Source: Candidatus Altarchaeales archaeon
GTDB lineage: Archaea; Altiarchaeota; Altiarchaeia; IMC4; QMZM01
Direction: 5' to 3'
NCBI GenBank assembly: GCA_003663115.1
Contig: QMZJ01000089.1
Location: 1 to 5,558 of the forward strand
Length of the DNA: 5,558 nt
Every line of letters starts with the position of its first letter. Position 1 is the stretch's first letter. Positions 1 to 4,632 of this stretch are shown piece after piece. The notes beneath the pieces were generated by a model, which saw only the letters and a program-made list of their open reading frames with translations, had not been told where the DNA came from and made no database searches. Made by a program: the position numbers and the translations under genes.

Positions 1-2
1 AT

Positions 3-118
3 CTGAATGAGAGGGATATCTATGAGAGAATACTCACGATGATAGACAGAATAAATTAGTGAGAAAACCATGGAAATATTATTTTTTATCGCCATCTATA
101 AATGCAGCAATAAAATCT
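3..118 (+). pseudogene. Remnant of the middle part of a DUF4143-type archaeal AAA ATPase
   Basis: Two short fragments in different frames resemble consecutive parts of the archaeal ATPase/DUF4143 family. In the frame of base 3, residues LNERDIYERILTMIDRIN run to a TAG at 57-59. They look like the helix that follows the ATPase core. In the frame of base 62, RKPWKYYFLSPSINAAIKS resembles the family's conserved 'yyFLSPSIrAAl' segment. In intact relatives these pieces are separated by a long stretch, so the intervening sequence has probably been deleted and the frame lost. The fragment continues into the C-terminal piece annotated at 114-389. No start codon or ATPase P-loop is visible because the gene enters from beyond the left edge. 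The family call is from memory of the motif pattern. That the gene is broken is seen directly from the in-frame stops and frame changes. Confidence 0.55.
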
Positions 119-389
119 TGTTGCATCCTATTTTTTCAGAATGAAAGAAACAATCCAAACGGGGATATTCTATGATCCAGAGAAAGAAGGCGTAGATTTT
201 CTCATCCAGAGAGGCGGGGGAGAAATAATTCCCATAGAAGTAAGCATTGGAAAGAAAGGAAAAAGCCAGATAAAGAAGGCAATTAACAAGTACAAAGTAG
301 GATATGGGGTGGTAATTTCAAATGCGAATGATGTTAAAAAAGAAGGCAATATAATTTATCTGCCAGTAACGTTTTTTTCGTTTGTGTAG
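114..389 (+). pseudogene. C-terminal DUF4143 (PD-(D/E)xK-like) fragment of a broken ATPase
   Basis: An ATG at 141 opens 82 codons, but the same frame already encodes NLVASYFFR from 114. This matches the 'LENLVAs' motif that opens the DUF4143 domain. The codon just before it (111-113) is TAA, where relatives usually have the Glu of this motif. Downstream come GVDFLIQRGGGEIIPIEV and IGKKGKSQIKKAINKY, which fit the nuclease-like 'eVDFvi..ggkiiPIEVKy' core. The expected lysine after IPIEV is replaced by Ser (IPIEVS). The ending IIYLPVTFFSFV resembles the family's natural C-terminus. So this is a true 3' end of a gene whose 5' part is missing or scrambled. In intact relatives the domain follows a P-loop ATPase module and a wHTH; the cellular role is poorly defined. 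A short 82-aa protein could still be made from 141, but no ribosome site or TATA box is convincing there. Confidence 0.65.
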
Positions 390-393
390 ATAA

Positions 394-551
394 AGAAATA
401 AATGCATTAAAGACAGAGAATGGATAAGCGATATAGCCAAAGAAAATAAGGCAAAATAACACCGGAGGATTTTGATAAATTCTTTGAATATCTAAAACGA
501 GGAAAGATAGAAAGGTTCAATTCAGAAATTAACATGGCATTGAAAGGATGA
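394..551 (+). pseudogene. Frameshifted remnant of an unrecognised gene
   Basis: Codons from 394 read RNKCIKDREWISDIAKENKAK and stop at 457-459. The frame used from 450 reads GKITPEDFDKFFEYLKRGK and continues IERFNSEINMALKG to a TGA at 549-551. Joining the two at about 444-450 gives a smooth, charged, helical sequence (...IAKENK-GKITPEDFDKFFEYL...). A single lost base, for example one G of an original AAGGGC, would explain the break. The stop overlaps an ATG as ATGA (548-551), the usual sign of translational coupling. The second frame, starting MKIKETDGIEGMKE, ends after 14 codons. This suggests the 3' end of one operon gene and the 5' end of the next, both decayed. I do not recognise the family. 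A 107-codon open frame on the opposite strand across this region looks like a chance product of its AT-rich, stop-poor complement. Confidence 0.4.
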
Positions 552-734
552 AGATAAAAGAAACTGACGGAATAGAGGGCATGAAAGAATAGTAATATCA
601 TAAAGGGGATATATACAAAGAATGATGTGAAGAAGAATGCGGATATGAGTAGAATTAGCACCGTTAGGGTATACAATCTTCTTCTAAGGATTATAAAATT
701 TCTTCCTATGCAACAAAGCATAAAACACAATTGA
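552..734 (+). other. Gene-free AT-rich stretch with a possible HTH-like scrap
   Basis: No intact gene is seen between the remnant ending at 551 and the small gene at 766. In the frame of base 606 the codons read DIYTKNDVKKNADMSRIS, then TVRVYNLLLRIIKF, and end at the TGA at 732-734. The pattern (a hydrophilic helix, then 'kkadmSristVrvYnLL') is reminiscent of a helix-turn-helix recognition segment. It is short and lacks a convincing start or SD. An ATATATA-like string at about 609-615 could be a TATA box, with a 29-codon frame beginning at 645. I regard this as probable debris of the decayed operon and not as a functional gene. Confidence 0.2.
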
Positions 735-742
735 TATATAAC
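733..742 (+). promoter_or_regulatory. TATA-like box for the 54-codon gene
   Basis: GATATATAAC is centred about 28 bp before the ATG at 766. That would place transcription start within a few bases of the start codon, giving a leaderless mRNA. This fits the absence of any Shine-Dalgarno sequence before the ATG (the preceding bases are TTTAATAGA). Confidence 0.4.
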
Positions 743-765
743 CTCAAAAACAGATATTTAATAGA

Positions 766-930
766 ATGCCAATAAAGAAAACCCTGATCCTGAATGGAAA
801 GGAAGTAGAGGCATGGGTTCCTGATCCAAGAATATCAAAGAAGGAAGCCTTGAAGAGATTTAAAAAGACAATAAAGGAAATCGTTGCCAGAAAAGCTGTT
901 ATGGATGAAGCTAAGAGAGTTTCTGCCTGA
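766..930 (+). CDS. Small basic protein, 54 aa, unknown function
   Basis: An ATG at 766 opens 54 codons to a TGA at 928-930. The protein starts MPIKKTLILNGKEVEAWVPD: a short beta-like strand region with Pro and Trp near residues 17-19. An amphipathic, Lys/Arg-rich helical half follows (residues 24-52, including KKEALKRFKKTIKEIVARK). It has no membrane segment and no cysteines. The size, basic charge and position beside a PIN-domain gene would suit an antitoxin or small nucleic-acid-binding protein. However, it is convergent with the PIN gene and overlaps its 3' end by 20 bp (911-930), which is not the usual VapB-VapC layout. A TATA-like box at the right distance and a clean frame beside decayed sequence support a real gene. 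The family is not recognised. It could also be the start of a larger gene cut short. Confidence 0.5.
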   Translation: MPIKKTLILNGKEVEAWVPDPRISKKEALKRFKKTIKEIVARKAVMDEAKRVSA

Positions 931-1372
931 GTTCTTTATAGGTGAGAATTCTATCGTAATACCTAATGTATCTCTCTTTTAGTTCTTTTTCACCTGTTAG
1001 AAACCAGAATCTGTAGTTCTTAGCAACCTGAAGATGAAGTAAATTTACCAGAGTCTTCTTTCTAGTAGGAACAGCCAAACAAATTTCTTCCAGTTCCTCA
1101 AAGTTTATCTCTGCATTAATCACCTCTATCCCAAAAGATTCTATGAGATAATCCCATGCCTTTTTGCAATACTTTAGGTTACATCCCCATTCCGAAATCA
1201 GATAGCGGAATATCTCAATCCTAGTTATTTCTGAAACTATCAACTCAAGTTCTGAGCGAGATGAGAGAAATTTTAGAAGGGAGGGAATTTCAAATTCTCT
1301 TCCCTTTCTCTCCTTCTGCATCATTCGCTTGAACCATCCAAGAATTATGTTAGTATCTAGGTAGAGTTTCAT
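911..1372 (-). CDS. PIN-domain protein (VapC-like), atypical active site
   Basis: This 153-aa protein begins MKLYLDTNIILGWF, the hallmark first strand of PIN-domain ribonucleases, with Asp6 as the first metal ligand. The second motif is VSEITRIEIFR near residues 47-57, with Glu53 as the likely ligand. The third and fourth motifs are recognisable but altered. LVNLLHLQVA (108-117) has Asn110 where 'DalHLA' has Asp. FLTGEKEL (124-131) has Glu128 where 'vTgDkdL' has Asp. The length and fold order fit VapC-like toxins that cleave tRNA or rRNA. With these substitutions the activity may be reduced or changed, or the protein may be an inactive relic. No antitoxin-like gene lies directly upstream on the same strand: 1373-1571 holds no frame longer than about 20 codons. 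The convergent 54-codon gene at 766-930 is the only small neighbour. The start is the first ATG, with no SD, so translation may be leaderless. The gene is AT-rich like its left-hand surroundings. Confidence 0.8.
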   Translation of the reverse strand: MKLYLDTNIILGWFKRMMQKERKGREFEIPSLLKFLSSRSELELIVSEITRIEIFRYLISEWGCNLKYCKKAWDYLIESFGIEVINAEINFEELEEICLAVPTRKKTLVNLLHLQVAKNYRFWFLTGEKELKERYIRYYDRILTYKELRQKLS

Positions 1373-1375
1373 ATC

Positions 1376-1400
1376 TTAATGATTGGATTCAGTTGATTAA
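1376..1400. repeat. Interrupted inverted repeat just before the PIN gene
   Basis: TTAAT and ATTAA arms bracket a 15-base centre a few bases upstream of the PIN start codon. This could be an operator or simply AT-rich chance. The arms are short, so the call is weak. Confidence 0.15.
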
Positions 1401-1530
1401 ATCAGACGAATTGCGTAATTAGTAAAAAATTAGGTGCATGATGGCGATAGTGCTTTTACCAAAATTTGTTCGCATCATAGCGTTTTTGCCCTTATTATAC
1501 CCTTCGGGTGCGGGAATTTTGCGGATCCTG

Positions 1531-1552
1531 TACCATATATTTATATACCATA
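1531..1552 (+). promoter_or_regulatory. Archaeal TATA box flanked by TACCATA direct repeats
   Basis: TTTATATA at 1540-1547 is a near-consensus archaeal TATA box, centred about 28 bp before the ATG at 1572, so the transcript is probably leaderless. The box sits between two exact TACCATA copies (1531-1537 and 1546-1552) that start 15 bp apart. This arrangement could bind a regulator that competes with TBP/TFB, or it could be chance in AT-rich sequence. Confidence 0.55.
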
Positions 1553-1571
1553 ATATCTATTATTAATTAGA

Positions 1572-1895
1572 ATGGATAATGTGCATCCATATCTCAGACC
1601 CGTTGAGATCGAGAATTCCTTCAAGCTGAAGAGAAGCCACGATGAGGTTATAGCCGAGATACTGACCCTGGATGCCCTGAGAAATGCCATAGAGGCAGTA
1701 CCGGATAGTGTGATTTCATTCCACCTGGATGGTAGGAACGATTTCGCGGAGTGGATCCGAGAGGTGATAGGTTGCAATACCCTCAGTAAGGCGATAGCCG
1801 AGGTGGAACTAAAGCCGGAAAACCCGGAGGAGACGAGAAATCGGATCTTAGAGTTATTGGATTATACCATCGACCTCTTAAGGGAAATAGCTTAG
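1572..1895 (+). CDS. DUF5752-like small protein, 107 aa
   Basis: The protein is compact and acidic. It contains SVISFHLDGRNDFAEWIREV (residues 46-65), followed by IGCNTLSKAIAEVEL (66-80). The 'hydrophobic-H-x-x-x-RNDFaxWIRdViGdeeLAe.i' pattern is what I associate with archaeal DUF5752-type domains, whose function is not established. The usual acidic pair after the second Gly ('GDeeLA') is replaced by CNTLSK. A helical segment (RSHDEVIAEILTLDALRNAI, 21-40) precedes the core and another (ETRNRILELLDYTIDLLREIA, quoted here as residues 87-107) closes the protein. There is no signal peptide or membrane span, so it is presumably cytosolic. The start is fixed by the TATA box at 1540-1547. It is a single-gene unit that converges on the radical SAM gene with a 45-bp gap. 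Coding reality is well supported; the family assignment is moderate and a biochemical role cannot be given. Confidence 0.75.
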   Translation: MDNVHPYLRPVEIENSFKLKRSHDEVIAEILTLDALRNAIEAVPDSVISFHLDGRNDFAEWIREVIGCNTLSKAIAEVELKPENPEETRNRILELLDYTIDLLREIA

Positions 1896-1940
1896 ATCTC
1901 TCTTAAGAACGCGGGAGGTTTCTGATTTCATTAGAACTGA

Positions 1941-2981
1941 TTACCTTTTTCTTACGTATCTCCCCACTATTGGAATCTTTTCCTTACACCTGGGGCATTC
2001 CTTCTTCTCGGTAATTCTATAGCCTACAACCCTGTAGCCCAATCTCTGAATCAATAACTCATTGCAGTTGGGGCAGTAGGTATTCTCATAATCACTCCCG
2101 TGAACATTTCCAAGATAGGGATATAAAATTCCCGCGTCCTTTGCCATCCCGTAGGCCTTTTCTAAGATCTCTATCTCGGTAGGCGGTTCCTCAAATCTAA
2201 AGGCGGGAAAGTATCTCGTAAAATGTAATGGGGTCTCTTCACCGGCAAATTTCAGGTGGTTTTTTATAATCCATTTAAGGGATTTTTCGTCATCGTTTAC
2301 ATTCCCGACCACCAGGTTTACTACCTCAACGTGCATGTTAAGTTCCTTTGCCTTTTTTATGTTTCTCCAGACTATCTTAGAATTAATGCCTTTGCAATAC
2401 TTCCCGTAGACACTATCATCTCCTTTTACGTCGATATTGATGGCATCCAGACCACTGTCCTTCAGCTGATACAATGCATCCAGAGTCATATATCCGTTGG
2501 ATACATAAGAATTGTACAGCCCCTTTTTCTTTGCCAGCCTGAAACAATCTACATTATACTCGTGCAATAGAGTGGGTTCGTTAAAGCTTACACACAGACC
2601 ATCATCCTCGTAACTTAAGGCTTTTTCTACCATCTCCTCCGGTTTTATATACATAAAATTCTCCAAATCCGGCTCTTTCTTGCTCAGATGCCAGTTCTGG
2701 CACCACAAACAGTACAGATTGCACGACCAAGATGAATAGGTTAAGGCAGTAGATCCGGGCCAGAAATGAAAAAAGGGTTTTATCTCTATCGGTCTGCTCT
2801 CGACCGCACTTATATTCCCATAGATCAATGTGTATAATCTACCATCAATATTCTTCCGGGTTTTACAGAACCCGGTCTTCTCCGGAGCGATAAAACATCT
2901 TCTCTCGCAAAGCCCGCACCTGATCTTTCCATCTAACCTTTCATACAATAGGGCCCCTCTAATTATCGATTCAGTGTCCAT
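1941..2981 (-). CDS. amrS: AmmeMemoRadiSam-system radical SAM enzyme (AmrS-type)
   Basis: This 346-aa protein carries the complete AmrS pattern. An N-terminal cysteine cluster, CGLCERRCF with Cys22, Cys25, Cys29 and Cys39, is followed by GRLYTLIYGN. The radical SAM motif CNLYCLWCQNW (Cys87, Cys91, Cys94; CX3CX2C) would bind the [4Fe-4S] cluster that cleaves S-adenosylmethionine. SFNEPTL (132-138) and HFTRYFPAF (253-261) are further family motifs. A C-terminal zinc-ribbon-like pair, CPNC (303-306) and CPRC (329-332), closes the protein. The family (COG1180) is often misnamed pyruvate formate-lyase activating enzyme. It normally keeps company with Memo and AMMECR1 proteins, and its substrate is not settled. 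Neither partner is in this window. It is the last gene of a three-gene operon, 5 bp after the coiled-coil gene, with AAAGGA about 9 bases before the ATG as a possible ribosome site. It is full length, with all expected cysteines. Confidence 0.9.
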   Translation of the reverse strand: MDTESIIRGALLYERLDGKIRCGLCERRCFIAPEKTGFCKTRKNIDGRLYTLIYGNISAVESRPIEIKPFFHFWPGSTALTYSSWSCNLYCLWCQNWHLSKKEPDLENFMYIKPEEMVEKALSYEDDGLCVSFNEPTLLHEYNVDCFRLAKKKGLYNSYVSNGYMTLDALYQLKDSGLDAINIDVKGDDSVYGKYCKGINSKIVWRNIKKAKELNMHVEVVNLVVGNVNDDEKSLKWIIKNHLKFAGEETPLHFTRYFPAFRFEEPPTEIEILEKAYGMAKDAGILYPYLGNVHGSDYENTYCPNCNELLIQRLGYRVVGYRITEKKECPRCKEKIPIVGRYVRKR

Positions 2982-2986
2982 CTAAC

Positions 2987-3487
2987 CTATTCCTTTATCA
3001 ATTTTCTGAGTCTTTCGTTCTCAGCCCGAAGTTCCAGGATTTTCTTTCTCAGTTGCCTGTTCTCATCCAAGACCGTTAAAATCCTGCGGAGATTCCTCCT
3101 CTCCCTCGCCTCTAAATCCTTAACAAAATTTCTTACCCTGGCAACGAAATTTTCTCTGTCTATCTCAATCTCTCTTAAAATCTTTTCATCCACTGCCTTT
3201 CTCTCCATCAAATCCTCTTTTGCCCGTTCACAGCGCATCCTCAACAAGATGAATGAATCCCCGATTCCAACCGGAACCTCTGTGAGGGGCATCAATTTCT
3301 CCAGAATATTTTTCGCATTCAGCTCGATCTCCGAGATCCTCTGATAGTTATCTTTCCAGCTATCAGACATCCTGAAGGGTTTATCAATTTTCTCAAGCAG
3401 GGAATTTACTTCCCTCTCTATCTCCGGCAGGTTCTTTACCTCGTTGACAAAGAGATCGATCAGATCATCAAATCTCTTCCCTTTCAT
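2987..3487 (-). CDS. Coiled-coil protein with C-terminal leucine-zipper-like segment, 166 aa
   Basis: The family is not recognised. The protein is highly charged and almost wholly helical, with one break around residues 66-76 (PLTEVPVGIGD). The last 30 residues show regular heptads: a positions Ile136, Asn143, Ile150, Asn157, Ile164 and d positions Val139, Leu146, Leu153, Leu160. Asn at a positions is typical of parallel two-stranded zippers such as GCN4, so a homodimer or a heterodimer with the NFACT partner is plausible (inference). There is a single Cys (Cys86), no membrane segment and no nuclease-like motif. Its ATG overlaps the TGA of the upstream NFACT-R gene as ATGA (3484-3487), and a strong SD (GGGGAGGATC) lies inside that gene's end. 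It should therefore be translated in step with its neighbour. AmrS follows after 5 bp. The context points to a partner in whatever the NFACT-R protein does; the function is unknown. Confidence 0.8.
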   Translation of the reverse strand: MKGKRFDDLIDLFVNEVKNLPEIEREVNSLLEKIDKPFRMSDSWKDNYQRISEIELNAKNILEKLMPLTEVPVGIGDSFILLRMRCERAKEDLMERKAVDEKILREIEIDRENFVARVRNFVKDLEARERRNLRRILTVLDENRQLRKKILELRAENERLRKLIKE

Positions 3488-4311
3488 TTTTTGATCCTCC
3501 CCTTACCAGATGGAATCCATCTCTGTATCTCCTCAATCTTTATCCCCTTAATCTTTTCGAGATCCTCCTTCCTGGCACTTTTCAAGACAAGATCTTTAAT
3601 CTCCCTGGCAAGCTCTTTAGATTTTTTATCCCCCGGGCCTATCTTTACAAAGTACGTGGCGTTTTTTTCGACGGCAGAGATCGGGCCCCCAAAGACCTCT
3701 GCCCTCTCGTTAATCTTAAACCCGATTCCAACCTTCAATTCTGTGCCCCTGAACCATTCCTTTCTCCCATGGATCATAAATGCCCCCCTCGTTATATACT
3801 CCCCCGCGGGGGCCCTCTTCGAGACCTGTTCGGGCCTCACATAGTAGACATCACAACTCCCCAATCCGGCTTTCCATGCCCTCGAATAGGAAGCGGCCAT
3901 CTCTGCCGTTTCCCTCAATGCCTCTTCGGAGATCTCCCTCTTATCGGGGTTTTTTATCACAAAGAACGGCGCACCATGGATATTGGCGTGAAATACCAGG
4001 TCATTTTTTTCCAGATATTTTTTAATCAGAATTTCATTTGTTGTCGCGTCCTTCCCCCCGACCACAAGGAGATTATCACTCGAAAAGAACCATCTGAATC
4101 GTTCATACCACCTTTTCTCTCTCTTTCTCCTGGGCCTTATCTGAGATCTCTCTATGCTTTTCCTCTCTTTCTCCAGCCTCTCCATCTTTTTTAATGTCTC
4201 CTTCAGAGCCCTTTTCGCTCCATCTGCCTTTCTCTTCGCCTTTTTCGATTCCTTATAATAGAGGTCGGCATTCTCCGGAAGGCTCTTCCTTGTATCTATC
4301 TTGAATTTCAT
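3484..4311 (-). CDS. Stand-alone NFACT-R (DUF814) protein with coiled-coil arm
   Basis: The 275 aa match only the C-terminal half of archaeal NFACT proteins (RqcH/Rqc2/Tae2 relatives, usually well over 550 aa). Residues 5-55 (IDTRKSLPENADLYYKESKK onward) are the characteristic start of the NFACT coiled-coil arm. WYERFRWFFSSDNLLVVGGK (68-87), DATTNEILIKKYL (88-100), and VFHANIHGAPFFVIKN (106-121) open the NFACT-R domain. SYSRAWKAGLG, YYVRPEQVSKRAPAGEYI and RGAFMIHGRKEW (141-186) complete it. The NFACT-N and HhH regions, which in RqcH/Rqc2 bind the stalled large subunit and tRNA, are absent. The gene begins with its own ATG, preceded by AGGGG, and a divergent gene lies 36 bp away, so no upstream half was split off locally. 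NFACT-R is thought to bind RNA. The motifs look undamaged, so this is probably a distinct functional protein and not a decaying piece. It is first in an operon with the coiled-coil protein and AmrS. Confidence 0.88.
   Translation of the reverse strand: MKFKIDTRKSLPENADLYYKESKKAKRKADGAKRALKETLKKMERLEKERKSIERSQIRPRRKREKRWYERFRWFFSSDNLLVVGGKDATTNEILIKKYLEKNDLVFHANIHGAPFFVIKNPDKREISEEALRETAEMAASYSRAWKAGLGSCDVYYVRPEQVSKRAPAGEYITRGAFMIHGRKEWFRGTELKVGIGFKINERAEVFGGPISAVEKNATYFVKIGPGDKKSKELAREIKDLVLKSARKEDLEKIKGIKIEEIQRWIPSGKGRIKK
3493..3502 (-). promoter_or_regulatory. Strong Shine-Dalgarno for the coiled-coil gene
   Basis: On the minus strand GGGGAGGATC ends a few bases before the ATG at 3487, with the GGAGG core 8 nt away. 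It lies in the last codons of the NFACT-R gene. This supports the chosen start and re-initiation at the ATGA overlap. Confidence 0.6.
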
Positions 4312-4347
4312 CCCCTATTATTTTATTAAAGACAGCAAATAAGTAAG
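4312..4347. promoter_or_regulatory. Divergent promoter region between NFACT-R operon and TM2-like gene
   Basis: Only 36 bp separate the two start codons. The AT-rich centre (TATTATTTTATTAAAG, 4315-4330) lies about 25 bp before the plus-strand ATG at 4348 and could be its TATA box, giving a leaderless mRNA. On the minus strand ACTTATTTGC (about 4336-4345) is placed suitably for the NFACT-R operon. The two core promoters would overlap, so transcription in the two directions may compete (inference). Confidence 0.35.
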
Positions 4348-4632
4348 ATGGCAAAAAGAAAAAATCCATTTCTCGCGGCAATTCTGTCCCTCTTAATTGC
4401 GGGACTGGGTCAGATATACATCCGAAAATACCCGAGGGGAGCGGTGTTCCTATCCCTGGAGATCATAACATTCGGCACATTCCTGTGGATTCATCACGAT
4501 GTTGGGGGCTTTCTAAATCTTTCAGTTAGCATATTTGCAGCCTATGATGCATATAAGCTCGCGGTAAAGATGAATAAGGAAATAAAGATCGAAGAAAAGA
4601 GCAAAGAGATGCCTGAGGTTTATATCGGCTAA
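4348..4632 (+). CDS. TM2-like small integral membrane protein, 94 aa
   Basis: The N-terminus KRKNPFLAAILSLLIAGLGQ, followed by IYIRKYPRGAVFLSL, is the pattern of archaeal and bacterial TM2-related proteins ('KnPflAaiLSflipGlGQiYnGq..kG'). Here the usual Pro-Gly before LGQ is Ala-Gly, and the Gly-Gln after IY is Arg-Lys. Hydrophobic spans lie near residues 8-23, 31-49 and 53-68. AAYDAYKLAVKMN (64-76) matches the family's conserved 'yDAYklAkkiN' end, and a charged cytosolic tail follows (KEIKIEEKSKEMPEV). No enzymatic motif is seen, and the molecular role of such proteins is not known. There is no SD before the ATG, so the message is likely leaderless. It is transcribed away from the NFACT-R operon and stops exactly where the SpoIIM-like gene ends on the other strand. 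The call as a membrane protein of this general type is firm; a function is not. Confidence 0.8.
   Translation: MAKRKNPFLAAILSLLIAGLGQIYIRKYPRGAVFLSLEIITFGTFLWIHHDVGGFLNLSVSIFAAYDAYKLAVKMNKEIKIEEKSKEMPEVYIG

Noticed and set aside
407..730. Minus-strand 107-codon frame with a hydrophobic middle
   Set aside because: It lies opposite gene remnants in AT-rich sequence, where the complement naturally reads as Phe/Leu/Ile-rich. It has no promoter or ribosome site and no family pattern.
1419..1478. Minus-strand 19-codon frame containing FGKSTIA, resembling a P-loop
   Set aside because: It is too short for a P-loop protein, lacks the upstream strand and has no start signals. It is kept only as part of the intergenic observation.
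1541..1777. Minus-strand 78-codon frame
   Set aside because: It is the antisense of the DUF5752-like gene and its promoter; the plus-strand frame has the TATA box and family motif.
1866..1912. Pair of CTTAAG sites around the end of the DUF5752-like gene as a terminator hairpin
   Set aside because: CTTAAG is itself a palindrome, the stem would be only 6 bp with a long loop, and no T-run follows.
2256..2570. Plus-strand 104-codon frame
   Set aside because: It is antisense to the radical SAM gene, whose motifs are complete.
3491..4194. Three plus-strand frames (3491-3844, 3769-4194, 3780-4025)
   Set aside because: All are antisense to the NFACT-R gene and overlap each other. They are low-complexity Pro/Ser-rich translations typical of shadows.
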